A DNA stretch of 64,000 bases, from positions 62,001-126,000 of the forward strand of contig CBFDBU010000003.1 in the NCBI GenBank assembly GCA_965603125.1. Direction: 5' to 3'. The position numbers were made by a program, and so were the translations under genes. Each line of letters begins with the position of its first letter. The stretch's first letter is position 1. The DNA comes from JAJRTA01 sp965603125 (lineage in GTDB: Bacteria > Zixibacteria > MSB-5A5 > GN15 > FEB-12). Below are positions 15,458 to 24,943 of this stretch, one piece after another. The notes below the pieces were generated by a model. That model ran no database searches, was not told where the DNA came from, and saw nothing but the letters and a program-made list of their open reading frames with translations.

Positions 15458-16845
15458 TTAGTTTGCGTTTCGATCAATTAGCTGCCGCGACAGGCGGAAC
15501 ACTCTTGAGCACTGCCAATGCCGCGCGGAAATTCGCCGGGGTGTCGATTGACAGCCGCACAGTCCGGAAGGGCCAGTTGTTTGTCGCCATCCGTGGCCCC
15601 AGCGATGACGGTCATAGCTACATCGGCGCGGCTCTCAAAAACGGCGCCGCCGGGATTGTCTCACGCCTGGAGTACCCCGGGCTGGAAGGCATCCCCGACA
15701 ACGTCGCCGTGGTGACCGTGCCGGACACTCACGAGGCAATGCTGAGGCTGGCGCGGGACTACCGCAAACTGCTGCCGGCCCGCTTTGTCGCCATAACAGG
15801 CTCCAACGGCAAGACGACCACCAAAGAATTCACACACCGACTGCTCCAAGCCGCGAGTGCCGACTGTTTTCGCTCGCCGGGCAACCTGAACAATCTCTAT
15901 GGCGTCCCCCTGGCGATATTTGCCATACCCCTCCAGACGGAGGTAGCCGTGCTGGAACTGGGTATATCGACCATGAACGAGATGCCGCGCCTGGCCTCTC
16001 TTGTCGAGCCGGACGTGATCGCCGTCACCAACGTGGGGCCGTCGCACCTGCAATTCCTGGATTCAGTCGAAGCAGTGGCGAAGGCCAAGTTGCAGTTGGT
16101 TCAAGCCGCGGCTGCCGACGTACCGGTCATTCTCAACGCCGACGACAAGCTCCTGCTGAGAGAAGCCCGCAAATGCCGCCCCGATTTCGTCACTTTCGCA
16201 ACGGATAGTGAGGCCGACTTCAGGCCCCAGTCAGTTCAGCCCGAAGAGAACGGCGCCAGTATCGTCAGGATCGACGGTGTTTCCTTCCGACTGACCCTGC
16301 CGGGAAGGCATCAGGTGAGTAATCTGCTGGCCGCATATGCTATAGTCAAGACCCTCGGCTACAGCCTCGAAGGGGTCGACACGATGGACATCCCGCTCGA
16401 GACGCCGCCGATGCGCGGTCAGGTTGTGCACCGGGACGGCATCACAATCTTCGCCGACTGCTACAACGCCAACCCGGAATCGGTCAGGGCCGGTCTCGAT
16501 GCTTTCTTTGACTGGCCCGGTGGGGGGCGCCGGGTTCTTATCCTCGGCGACATGCTGGAACTTGGCGACCAGGCTGCTCACTATCACCGCGAGATTGGGC
16601 GGCAACTGGTCGAGCGTGAGTTCGACCTGGCCGTCCTGGTTGGTCCTCTCTCAAAGCATGTGATGGAAGAGGCGACACGCCGAGGTCTGCCCGAGGGCAA
16701 GTTTCTGCATTTTGCTGATGCGGCGTCGTGCGCCCGCACCGTGTCTGGCTGTGTCAAAGACGGCGACCTTGTTTTTGTCAAGGCGTCGCGCGGAATTGGG
16801 CTGGAAGTAGTCATTAATGCCATGCCTGCGGGGGAGGTTGCCTGA
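15454..16845 (+). CDS. murF: UDP-MurNAc-tripeptide:D-Ala-D-Ala ligase MurF
   Basis: A 463-residue Mur ligase that joins D-Ala-D-Ala to the UDP-MurNAc-tripeptide in the cytoplasm. Visible: SIDSRTVRKGQLFVAIRG, ATP loop AITGSNGKTTTKE, SPGNLNNLYGVPL, LELGIST, VTNVGPSHLQFLDS, DCYNANPESVRAGL and ILGDMLELGDQAAHYH. The TTG start overlaps the murE stop (TTGA) behind GAGGAG, so translation is coupled. No ddl gene is present in the cluster, so D-Ala-D-Ala must be made by an enzyme encoded elsewhere. Confidence 0.95.
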   Translation: MISLRFDQLAAATGGTLLSTANAARKFAGVSIDSRTVRKGQLFVAIRGPSDDGHSYIGAALKNGAAGIVSRLEYPGLEGIPDNVAVVTVPDTHEAMLRLARDYRKLLPARFVAITGSNGKTTTKEFTHRLLQAASADCFRSPGNLNNLYGVPLAIFAIPLQTEVAVLELGISTMNEMPRLASLVEPDVIAVTNVGPSHLQFLDSVEAVAKAKLQLVQAAAADVPVILNADDKLLLREARKCRPDFVTFATDSEADFRPQSVQPEENGASIVRIDGVSFRLTLPGRHQVSNLLAAYAIVKTLGYSLEGVDTMDIPLETPPMRGQVVHRDGITIFADCYNANPESVRAGLDAFFDWPGGGRRVLILGDMLELGDQAAHYHREIGRQLVEREFDLAVLVGPLSKHVMEEATRRGLPEGKFLHFADAASCARTVSGCVKDGDLVFVKASRGIGLEVVINAMPAGEVA

Positions 16846-17933
16846 TGCTGTACCATCTCCTGGTTCCGTTGACAGAGTATGTATCGGGTTTGAATGTCTT
16901 CAGGTATATCACTTTCCGCGCCGCGGGCGCGACCGTCACTGCCATTCTGATCTGTCTCGTACTGGGGCCGCTGTTCATAAGAATTCTGCGAAAACACCAG
17001 GTGGCGGAGAGAATCAGGGACGAGGGACCATCCAGCCACAAGAAGAAAGAAGGCACTCCGACCATGGGGGGATTGATTATCCTGGCGGGGATAATCATAC
17101 CCACCCTTCTGTGGGCCGACCTGACCAATTTCTATACTGTCATGGTCCTTCTGGTCACCGCCTGGCTGGGAGCGTTGGGTTTTATGGACGACTATCTCAA
17201 GGCGCTCAAGTCACAGCCGCGGGGCCTGGTGGCCCGCAAGAAGATGATCGGGCAGATCATGCTGGGAGTGGGATTCGCCCTCTGTCTTCTGTACCTGGCC
17301 CCCGACGGGCATTATGACGGCACCACCGACATTCCTTTCTTCAAGAACTGGTTTCTGAAATTGGGCGTGCTCTATATCCCGTTTGTAGTTGTCGTCCTGA
17401 CCGGCGCCAGCAACGCGGTGAACCTTTCCGATGGCCTTGACGGACTGGCCATTGGGCTTTGCGGCCTGTGCTTTCTGGCTTTTGCCAGCTTTGCGTATCT
17501 CTCCGGCCGCGTCGATTTCTCCAGCTACCTCCAGATGGAGTACCTGCCGGGCACGGGTGAGCTGGCCGTATACTGCGGGGCAGCAGTCGGCTCGGCGCTC
17601 GGTTTCCTGTGGTTCAATTCGCACCCGGCCGAGGTATTCATGGGAGATACCGGATCGCTTGCTCTGGGAGGAGCGCTGGGAGCTATCGCCATCATGCTGC
17701 GCAAGGAGCTGCTCCTGGTGATAGTCGGTGGGGTGTTCGTGATGGTGGCGCTTTCGGTGATCATCCAGGTGCTGTCCTACAAGTTCCGGGGAGGAAAACG
17801 AGTTTTCAGGATGGCGCCGCTTCATCATCACTTCGAACTGTGTGGATGGCCCGAATCGAAAATAGTCGTGCGTTTCTGGATCTTAGGGGCTCTGTGCGCT
17901 CTGCTGACCTTAGCTACACTGAAGGTAAGATGA
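16845..17933 (+). CDS. mraY: Phospho-MurNAc-pentapeptide transferase MraY
   Basis: A 362-residue, roughly ten-segment membrane enzyme that makes lipid I from UDP-MurNAc-pentapeptide and undecaprenyl phosphate. Diagnostic stretches are GTPTMGGLIILAGI, GFMDDYLKALKSQPRGLVARKK (catalytic Asp pair), NAVNLSDGLDGLAIG, FMGDTGSLALGG and the terminal APLHHHFELCGW. The ATG overlaps the murF stop (ATGA-type junction). Confidence 0.97.
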   Translation: MLYHLLVPLTEYVSGLNVFRYITFRAAGATVTAILICLVLGPLFIRILRKHQVAERIRDEGPSSHKKKEGTPTMGGLIILAGIIIPTLLWADLTNFYTVMVLLVTAWLGALGFMDDYLKALKSQPRGLVARKKMIGQIMLGVGFALCLLYLAPDGHYDGTTDIPFFKNWFLKLGVLYIPFVVVVLTGASNAVNLSDGLDGLAIGLCGLCFLAFASFAYLSGRVDFSSYLQMEYLPGTGELAVYCGAAVGSALGFLWFNSHPAEVFMGDTGSLALGGALGAIAIMLRKELLLVIVGGVFVMVALSVIIQVLSYKFRGGKRVFRMAPLHHHFELCGWPESKIVVRFWILGALCALLTLATLKVR

Positions 17934-19321
17934 CGGTCGAGGAGAAAATTAAGGGAAGAAAGATCGGTGTCGTCGGAATGGCGCGTTCCGGTATGGCCGC
18001 CGCGATGCTGGCCCGCCGCTTCGGAGGGGAACCATTTGTGTCCGACTCAAAAGCGGCCGACATCCTGACGGCACAGACTGATCAGCTCAGGCGCCGGGAC
18101 ATACCGTATGAAACCGGCGGCCACTCCGAACGTCTGCTGAGCGCTGACTACATCGTCGTTTCCCCGGGCGTACCGCCCGACATTGAAATACTCAGGAGGG
18201 CTGCCAACAAAGGGATTCCCATGTTTTCCGAGCTTGAGTTTGCCTCCTGGGTGTGTCGGGGAAGGATCATCGGCGTGACCGGGTCCAACGGCAAGACCAC
18301 CACTACGACGCTGCTTGGAGAGATATTCTCCGCGGCCGGTTTTGACGCTTTGGTGTGTGGCAATATCGGGCTTCCTTTCTCACAGGTGGCGGACAAGGTC
18401 GAAGGCGACGGCGTCGCGGTAGTGGAAGTATCGACCTTCCAGTTGGAGCGCATTGCCGACTTCAAACCACACGTGGCCGTGATTCTGAACCTGTCACCCG
18501 ACCATCTGGATCGCCACGGGACGTTTGAGGCTTACAAGAAGCTCAAGTATCGCATTACCGAAAACCAGACGGCGGATGATTTCCTGGTTTTGAATCTTGA
18601 TGATCCCGAAATAGTCGCTGACAAGATCGTCTCTTCCGCTTCCAGGGTCTATTTCACGACGAAGGGCGCTACTGAGACCGGTGCTTTTGTCAGAGACGGT
18701 ATCCTCTGCGGCGTTCAAAACGGTAGGGAATCTCGGATCATCGATACCGGCGAGATCGCGATCCCCGGCCCTCACAACCTTCAGAACGCTGCTGCCGCCG
18801 CTGCCGCCGCCATACTGTTTGGCGTCAGGGCGGACATTCTTGAGAGAACGCTGCGGTCATTTCCGGGAGTGGAGCACCGGCTGGAAAAGGTCGCCCGGGT
18901 GGGTGGGGTCGATTTTGTCAACGACTCCAAAGCCACCAACGTCGACTCAGTATGCTGCGCCCTGCGCTCCATCAGTACCCCCATCTTCCTGATCGCCGGG
19001 GGGCGGGACAAGGGAGGCTCCTACCTGCCGTTGCTGGAGCATGGTCGCGGTCGCATCAAGGGGCTTATCCTTATCGGCGAGTCCCGCGAGAAAATGTTTG
19101 ATGCCCTGGGCAGGGACTTTCCTACCGTCTTTGCCGAGTCCTTGGAGGAAGCGGTGACGAAAAGCTTCGAGCTGGCCGGACCGGGAGAGACGGTGCTTCT
19201 ATCGCCGGCCTGCGCCAGCTTTGACATGTTTGACGATTATGAACACCGCGGTGCGGCCTTCAAGGCAGCCGTGGCCGAGTTGAAAGATCGCCGCAGGGAA
19301 AATGAGACAATCGCGGACTGA
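17930..19321 (+). CDS. murD: UDP-MurNAc-L-Ala:D-Glu ligase MurD
   Basis: The start is the ATG at 17930 overlapping the mraY TGA; the open frame extends upstream inside mraY but has no homologous residues there. The 463-residue ligase adds D-glutamate to UDP-MurNAc-L-Ala. Seen: GVVGMARSGMAAA, VSPGVPPDIE, GVTGSNGKTTTTT, CGNIGLPF, VEVSTFQLE, LNLSPDHLDRHG, GVEHRLEKVARVGGVDFVNDSKATN, AGGRDKGGSY and LLSPACASFDMFDDYEHRGAAF. Confidence 0.96.
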   Translation: MTVEEKIKGRKIGVVGMARSGMAAAMLARRFGGEPFVSDSKAADILTAQTDQLRRRDIPYETGGHSERLLSADYIVVSPGVPPDIEILRRAANKGIPMFSELEFASWVCRGRIIGVTGSNGKTTTTTLLGEIFSAAGFDALVCGNIGLPFSQVADKVEGDGVAVVEVSTFQLERIADFKPHVAVILNLSPDHLDRHGTFEAYKKLKYRITENQTADDFLVLNLDDPEIVADKIVSSASRVYFTTKGATETGAFVRDGILCGVQNGRESRIIDTGEIAIPGPHNLQNAAAAAAAAILFGVRADILERTLRSFPGVEHRLEKVARVGGVDFVNDSKATNVDSVCCALRSISTPIFLIAGGRDKGGSYLPLLEHGRGRIKGLILIGESREKMFDALGRDFPTVFAESLEEAVTKSFELAGPGETVLLSPACASFDMFDDYEHRGAAFKAAVAELKDRRRENETIAD

Positions 19322-20402
19322 CAAAAGGATTGACGAGCGACTCCTGTACGTCTACCTGGCTACTCTGGTCGTGGGACTGGTGATGATCTACTCCACGTCG
19401 TCAATCATTGCCGAGAGCCGGTTCGGCTCCCATTTGTACTTTTTCAGGCAACAACTTCTGTGGGCGCTTCTTTCGGTGTTGCTGGTAGTCGTCATTTCCA
19501 GACTCGATCTGAAGCGTGTGGCCGTCTATTCCGTTCCCGCCCTGCTGCTGACCCTGGTGGCGCTGGCGCTGGTATTCCTCATGCCGGCGCGCAACGACGC
19601 TCACCGCTGGCTCATGTTGGGGCCACTCACGTTCCAGCCGTCAGAGGTCTTCAAGTTTGTCCTGGTAATATACCTTGCCTTCTCGCTGTCCAACCGAAAG
19701 CGCGACATTGCCGACCTGCGCCAACTGCTGATCCCGTATGCGCCACTTGTTGGAATCGGGTTGCTGTTAATCCTAATTGAGCCCGACCTGGGCAGCACCG
19801 TCGTGATCTTCGCCACCGTGCTCGGCATCTTCTTTCTGGCAGGGGCGCGCATGAAACATCTCATGACGGCCTTTCTCCCGCCGGCCGCCGCAGCATCGGC
19901 GGTAGTGTTTGTGCTGGGGTACAAGAAAGACCGCATCCTGGACTACCTCGCAGCCATAGCCGACCCGCTGCAGGGAAGCTACCAGGCAAAACAGGCAGCC
20001 CTGACGTTAGGCGCGGGCGGTCTTTTGGGCACCGGTCTGGGTGAGGGACGCCAAAAGCTGTTCTTTTTGCCCTATCCGCATACCGATTTCATTTTTGCCG
20101 CCACCGGCGAGGAAGTAGGCTTGTTCGGGCTTCTGGTTATCCTCGGCCTCCTGTTCTACATACTGAAACGCGGATTGAAAATCGCTTACGCGCAGCCGGA
20201 TCGCTTCGGGTACCTGCTGGCGTCGGGCGTTACACTCTCACTGTTCATTAACGTAGCCGTGAATGTCAGTGTGGTTACCTCCCTCCTGCCGGTGACCGGC
20301 TTACCGTTGCCGTTCATTTCATACGGCGGTTCCTCGCTGCTGATGTCGAGCGCGGCGATCGGTGTGCTCCTGAATCTTTCACGCAGGACGGTGTCATCAT
20401 GA
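19302..20402 (+). CDS. ftsW: Lipid II polymerase FtsW (SEDS family)
   Basis: A 366-residue protein with about ten membrane segments. SEDS landmarks: GLVMIYSTSS at the start of segment 1, DAHRWLMLGPLTFQPSEVFKFVLVIYLA, IEPDLGSTVVIFATV, TDFIFAATGEEVGLFG and TGLPLPFISYGGSSLL. It polymerises glycan strands at the septum with the PASTA-type FtsI encoded upstream. Its ATG lies 20 bases inside the end of murD. Confidence 0.96.
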   Translation: MRQSRTDKRIDERLLYVYLATLVVGLVMIYSTSSIIAESRFGSHLYFFRQQLLWALLSVLLVVVISRLDLKRVAVYSVPALLLTLVALALVFLMPARNDAHRWLMLGPLTFQPSEVFKFVLVIYLAFSLSNRKRDIADLRQLLIPYAPLVGIGLLLILIEPDLGSTVVIFATVLGIFFLAGARMKHLMTAFLPPAAAASAVVFVLGYKKDRILDYLAAIADPLQGSYQAKQAALTLGAGGLLGTGLGEGRQKLFFLPYPHTDFIFAATGEEVGLFGLLVILGLLFYILKRGLKIAYAQPDRFGYLLASGVTLSLFINVAVNVSVVTSLLPVTGLPLPFISYGGSSLLMSSAAIGVLLNLSRRTVSS

Positions 20403-21544
20403 CGATAACCAGCGTGAGGTTAATTTTTGCCGGCGGCGGCACCGGTGGGCATCTTTACCCGGCTATCGCTATCGCCGACCGGATCAGGGAGCTTCTGATT
20501 GACCGGATGCCGGTTGAAATCATGTTCGTGGGCACCCGGCACGGGCTCGAATACCGGATGCGCGACAAACTCGGTTACCCACTGCACCTGTTGAATATCC
20601 GCGGCCTGGCGCGTTATCTCTCGGTGAGAAACCTGTTGTTGCCGTTCCTGATCGTGGGCGCCGTCTTCAAGACGGCAGGACTGCTCCGCCGTTTTGCGCC
20701 CGACGTTGTCGTCGGCACCGGCGGGTATGTCTCCTGGCCGGTTCTGAAGATAGCTGCGGTCAAGAATATCCCCACCGTCATTCAGGAACAGAACTCCTTC
20801 CCGGGAATCACCACCCGCCAGACAGCCGGTCGTGCGAAAAGAATCTACCTGGGCTTCGAGCAGGCCCGCGACTACCTGAAAACGCAGGCAAAAGTGATCG
20901 TAACCGGCAACCCGGTCAGGCGATCAGTTACTGGCGGTGACCGATCGGAAGGGCTGTCGGTCTTTGGACTTGATCCCGGCAGGAAGACGATTCTCGTGCT
21001 GGGCGGAAGCCAGGGCGCTCGCGCCGTCAACCGGGCGGTGCTGGGGAGCCTTCAGAAGAAAAACATCTCCGACAAGTATCAAATACTGTGGCAAACGGGG
21101 AAAAGGGATTACAAGGACGTGACTGCATCTGCGGGCAATAAGGTTTCGCGTTGCTCCCTTTTCCCCTTTTCAGAAAGAATGGACCTGGTTTATGCCGTGG
21201 CCGATCTGGCCGTGGCTCGCGCTGGCGCCCTGACGTTGGCGGAGCTGACCGCCTGCGGTATCCCCGCAATGCTTATTCCCTATCCGTATGCAGCAGGGGA
21301 TCATCAGCGCAGGAACGCGAAGGCGTTCGTCGAGCAGGGTGCGGCCGTTATGATCGATGAGAACGATCTCAACCAGGCTGACCTGATAGAGGAAGCGATC
21401 ACGCTGATGGAATCGGATCGCTTCAAACAGATGAAACAGGCGGTGGCGAAGATGACCTCGGCCAGGAGACCGGCGGTTGACGTGATAGCCGAGGACATCA
21501 TCGCGCTGATCGAAGATTTGAGGAAAGGCGGAGACCGGACTTGA
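20399..21544 (+). CDS. murG: Undecaprenyl-PP-MurNAc-pentapeptide GlcNAc transferase MurG
   Basis: A 381-residue GT28 enzyme that converts lipid I to lipid II at the inner face of the membrane. Motifs: FAGGGTGGHLYPAIAIADRI, GTRHGLEYRM, VVGTGGYVSWPVL, IQEQNSFPGITTR, LVLGGSQGARAVN, VARAGALTLAELTACGIPAMLIPYP and DHQRRNAKAFVEQGAA. ATGA junction with ftsW. The arrangement ftsW-murG-murC is the usual dcw order. Confidence 0.97.
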   Translation: MTITSVRLIFAGGGTGGHLYPAIAIADRIRELLIDRMPVEIMFVGTRHGLEYRMRDKLGYPLHLLNIRGLARYLSVRNLLLPFLIVGAVFKTAGLLRRFAPDVVVGTGGYVSWPVLKIAAVKNIPTVIQEQNSFPGITTRQTAGRAKRIYLGFEQARDYLKTQAKVIVTGNPVRRSVTGGDRSEGLSVFGLDPGRKTILVLGGSQGARAVNRAVLGSLQKKNISDKYQILWQTGKRDYKDVTASAGNKVSRCSLFPFSERMDLVYAVADLAVARAGALTLAELTACGIPAMLIPYPYAAGDHQRRNAKAFVEQGAAVMIDENDLNQADLIEEAITLMESDRFKQMKQAVAKMTSARRPAVDVIAEDIIALIEDLRKGGDRT

Positions 21545-22971
21545 CCACCACGGTTGTGGCGAAAAAGACGGTGGCCGGTTTTGGGCGTCGCAGGATAATG
21601 TTTGGAAGATTCAAAAGACTGTTCTTCGTCGGCATCGGGGGCGCCGGGATGTCCGGTATCGCCGAGATACTGCATAACTTAGGCTACCAGATTCGGGGAT
21701 CGGACACGACCCCCGATCAGGTTACCGACTACCTGGCGTCGCTGGGGATAGCGGTCCATCATGAGCATCGCGCCGCCAACCTGCAGGATGCCGAAGTAGT
21801 GGTGATATCATCGGCTGTCGGTGAGGACAACCCGGAAGTAGTCGAGGCCCGCCGCCGGGGCGTGCCGGTAATCAAGCGGGCGGAAATGCTCGGCGAACTG
21901 ATGCGCCTGAAGTTCTCCGTGGGTGTATCCGGAACCCATGGCAAAACCACCACGACCTCCATGATTGGCCGGGTCTTGCAGCAGGCCGGATATGAACCCA
22001 CGATCATCGTCGGCGGCGTAGTGGCCGGTCTGGGCACAGGCGCCGCGCTGGGAGGGGGTGACTACCTGGTCGCCGAGGCCGATGAGTATGACCGATCCTT
22101 CCTGTCCATGTTTCCGTCGGTGGCCGTGGTCACCAATCTCGAAGGCGACCACCTCGAATGCTACGACGGCATGGATGACCTGAGGGACTCCTTTCTCTCG
22201 TATATGAACCGCGTTCCGTTCTACGGGCTGGTGGTCATATCGGCTGATGATGATAACCTTGCCCGCCTGCGACCGAGAATAAGCCGACCCTACGTGACTT
22301 TCGGATTTGAACAGCAGGCCGACTATCAGGCGGCAGAAATCACCGTCGAGTCAGGACGGACAACCTTTGCCGTTCATCATGATGGTGACCTTCTGGGTAA
22401 GGTCGTCCTGCGCGTCCCCGGCCGTCACAACGTCGCCAACGCCATGGCGGCGGTTGCCACCTGCCGTGAACTGGAGGTGCCCTTCCCGACGATTGCCGAC
22501 GGACTGCTGGGTTTTAACGGCGTCGAGCGCAGGTTTGAAGTAGTCGGGGAGGTCGCTAACATCCTGGTAGTCGATGACTACGCTCACCACCCCACGGAGA
22601 TCAAGGCCACCATCGCAACGGCAAAGGAAATATACGACCGGCGTCTTGTGGTTGTCTTCCAGCCGCATCTCTACACTCGGACTCGGGACCTCGCTCCCCG
22701 ATTCGCAGAGGCGCTCAGCGCAGCCGACCGGGTCCTGCTGGCGGATATCTACCCCGCCCGCGAGAAGCCCATCGAAGGAGTGACATCACAGTTGATAGCC
22801 GACGAGGCCCGGAGGATGGGAGCGGGAGAGTTTGCCTGCATCGGCCCCCGGCGTACGGCGGCCCGGGCCGTCATTGAGGAAATCCGATCCGGTGACCTGC
22901 TTCTTATCATGGGAGCCGGTTCGATCACGCTCATCAGGAACGACCTGCTGGAGGCCCTGAGATCCCGGTGA
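21541..22971 (+). CDS. murC: UDP-MurNAc:L-alanine ligase MurC
   Basis: The first dedicated ligase of the stem peptide, adding L-Ala to UDP-MurNAc. Motifs: FVGIGGAGMSGIAEIL, GSDTTPDQVTDYL, ISSAVGEDNPEV, GVSGTHGKTTTTSMIG, EADEYDRSFLSM, VTNLEGDHLECYDG, GVERRFEVVGE, VDDYAHHPTEI, VVFQPHLYTRT and LIMGAGSI. Two starts are possible: the TTG at 21541 overlapping the murG stop (476 residues) or the ATG at 21598, ten residues before the FVGIGG loop as in most MurC proteins. Both have weak ribosome sites. Confidence 0.95.
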   Translation: MTTTVVAKKTVAGFGRRRIMFGRFKRLFFVGIGGAGMSGIAEILHNLGYQIRGSDTTPDQVTDYLASLGIAVHHEHRAANLQDAEVVVISSAVGEDNPEVVEARRRGVPVIKRAEMLGELMRLKFSVGVSGTHGKTTTTSMIGRVLQQAGYEPTIIVGGVVAGLGTGAALGGGDYLVAEADEYDRSFLSMFPSVAVVTNLEGDHLECYDGMDDLRDSFLSYMNRVPFYGLVVISADDDNLARLRPRISRPYVTFGFEQQADYQAAEITVESGRTTFAVHHDGDLLGKVVLRVPGRHNVANAMAAVATCRELEVPFPTIADGLLGFNGVERRFEVVGEVANILVVDDYAHHPTEIKATIATAKEIYDRRLVVVFQPHLYTRTRDLAPRFAEALSAADRVLLADIYPAREKPIEGVTSQLIADEARRMGAGEFACIGPRRTAARAVIEEIRSGDLLLIMGAGSITLIRNDLLEALRSR

Positions 22972-23693
22972 GACTGCTCTCGAGAAAAACAATGCTGATC
23001 CTTGCGGCCGTTGCCGCTCTGGGGCTGACCCTGGCGGTCGCCGCAGATTTCACGGATGCCTGTCGCCTGGAACAGGTGTCCCTTGACGGGCGGCCGCTGG
23101 ACGACTGGCAGGAGCGCTTCGCAATGCTCCAGCCGGGAAGCCTTCTTGACCAGCCGCTCGATAGTCTCGCCGGTCTTCTCCTGCGGAAGCCCGACGTGTT
23201 CCGCGTGGATCTGTCGTACTCGACGCTCCATACGCTGGATGTCCGCACCAACCGTGTCACGCCGGCCTGCTTTGTCCTGGAGGAATCTACCGGAAAGCTG
23301 CGGGGACTCGATTCCAGGGCAAGACTGGTGCCGCTGCATCTGCCCCTGGATAACTGGGAGCGTCCGGTGCTCACGCGCGCCCGAACCGGTGGGATGTTCG
23401 CGCAATGTGAGGATGGGCGCGTGGAACTGATGGTGCATCAACTGGGCACGCTACGCGACAAGCACCGCGATCTCTATCGGCTGATAGATGAGATCGATTT
23501 TGGCCACGATGGTTATCTCGAAGTCGCAGTTTCCGGTCTGCCCTACCGCTTGCAGGTGCGTGCCGAAACCTTCCCGGCAGCCATGGACCGCTTCGTGGAG
23601 TTCGTCACCAGCTTCGGGCCGGATCTGCGAGGGGTCTCGATGGTCGACCTGCGTTTCAACAGCATGGTAATATGCACCGGGGGGAGAACCTGA
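22968..23693 (+). CDS. Divergent FtsQ-like cell division protein
   Basis: A 241-residue protein with an N-terminal membrane segment (MLILAAVAALGLTLAVAAD, about residues 9-27) and a periplasmic part. It contains LLDQPLDSLAGLLLRKPDVFRVDLSYSTLHTLDVRTNRVTPACFV, which fits the POTRA/FtsQ plan in which the chain 'drives' a Rx-P-xV-like turn; VSMVDLRFNSMVICTGG at the C-terminus matches the end of the FtsQ beta domain. The call is based on these weak features and on position between murC and ftsA. The GTG start overlaps the murC stop. Role: bridge between FtsA/FtsZ side and FtsL/FtsI/FtsW. Confidence 0.65.
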   Translation: MRLLSRKTMLILAAVAALGLTLAVAADFTDACRLEQVSLDGRPLDDWQERFAMLQPGSLLDQPLDSLAGLLLRKPDVFRVDLSYSTLHTLDVRTNRVTPACFVLEESTGKLRGLDSRARLVPLHLPLDNWERPVLTRARTGGMFAQCEDGRVELMVHQLGTLRDKHRDLYRLIDEIDFGHDGYLEVAVSGLPYRLQVRAETFPAAMDRFVEFVTSFGPDLRGVSMVDLRFNSMVICTGGRT

Positions 23694-23694
23694 T

Positions 23695-24915
23695 ATGGCC
23701 GCTGAGAATATGAAGGCAGTCGTCGATATCGGCACGACCAGGATTGTCGCGCTGGTGGGGGAGGCTGACGAGGAGGGGAGGATATATGTCATCGGCCACG
23801 GCCTGGCTGCGGCTGAAGGTCTAAGGCGCGGTGTGGTGGTCGATATGGAGAAGACGGTCAGGTCGATTTCCCGCGCCATTGAGGACGCCCAGATGACCTC
23901 CGGCACCGAGATTGATCGGGTCACGGTCGGCATCGCCGGCGAGCATATTCGTTCCATTAACAGCCACGGGGTGATCGCCGTGGCGCGTTCCGACAATGAG
24001 ATCACTTCTTCCGAGGTGGAACGGGCCATAGAGGCCGCCCGGGCGGTGGCCATCCCGGTGGACCGTGAAATCCTTCACGTTGTTCCCCAGGTGTTCTGTG
24101 TTGACGACCAGTCCGGCATCAAGGACCCGGTGGGGATGTCCGGAGTGCGCCTGGAAGTGGAAGCGCATATCGTGACGGCCTCGGTGACCACTGCCCGGAA
24201 TCTCTACCGGGCCCTGGAACGATGCAAGCTCGGCGTCGATCAGGTGGTGCTCGAATCGCTGGCCCTCTCGACGGTTCTGCTCACCGATGAAGAGACCGAA
24301 CGGGGGGTGGTGGTGGTCGACATCGGCGGCGATCTCACCAACCTGTCCGTATTCAATGACGGCGCTATCCGGCACACGGCCGTCATTGCCCTGGGAGGCA
24401 GGAATATCTCCAACGATATCGCCATCGGACTGCGCACTTCCGTCGAAAGCGCCCAGGCACTTAAAATTACACACGGCTGCGCTCTGGCGTCAATGGTGGA
24501 CCCCGAAGAGATGATAGCGGTCCCCGGCGTGTCGGGCCGACCGTCGCGGGAGATTTCGCGCAATGTCCTGGCCTCGATAATCGAACCCCGCACGGAAGAG
24601 ATACTGTCGCTGGTCTATCGAGAGATGAAAAAGGCCGGTGTCGGTGATATGCTAGCCGCCGGAATGATCCTGACCGGCGGCGGGTCGCTTCTTGCCGGTA
24701 CGGCGGAGCTGGCCGAGCATATTTTCGATATCCCGGTCAGGCCGGGCGGGATCGAGTCAGTCGCGCACACTGCGGATGAATTGGACAACAACCGCTTCGC
24801 CACCGCCCACGGACTGCTGGTCTACGCTTTCGAGAACGAGCCGGCCGGTAGAAGGGGAAAGGGCGCCAAAGGGTGGTTGAAGCGATTTGAGAACTGGATA
24901 TCAAAACAGTTTTAG
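23695..24915 (+). CDS. ftsA: Cell division actin-like ATPase FtsA
   Basis: A 406-residue member of the actin/Hsp70 fold that tethers FtsZ to the membrane. Motifs: VVDIGTTRIVALVGE (phosphate 1), the inserted 1C domain around VTVGIAGEHIRSINSHGVIAV, VVVDIGGDLTNLSVFNDG (phosphate 2), and MILTGGGSLLAGTAELAEHIF (adenosine). The C-terminus (GWLKRFENWISKQF) is the expected amphipathic membrane-targeting helix. It is followed 28 bases later by ftsZ. Confidence 0.96.
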   Translation: MAAENMKAVVDIGTTRIVALVGEADEEGRIYVIGHGLAAAEGLRRGVVVDMEKTVRSISRAIEDAQMTSGTEIDRVTVGIAGEHIRSINSHGVIAVARSDNEITSSEVERAIEAARAVAIPVDREILHVVPQVFCVDDQSGIKDPVGMSGVRLEVEAHIVTASVTTARNLYRALERCKLGVDQVVLESLALSTVLLTDEETERGVVVVDIGGDLTNLSVFNDGAIRHTAVIALGGRNISNDIAIGLRTSVESAQALKITHGCALASMVDPEEMIAVPGVSGRPSREISRNVLASIIEPRTEEILSLVYREMKKAGVGDMLAAGMILTGGGSLLAGTAELAEHIFDIPVRPGGIESVAHTADELDNNRFATAHGLLVYAFENEPAGRRGKGAKGWLKRFENWISKQF

Positions 24916-24943
24916 ATAGCGGAACATCAAGGAGGAACAGGCT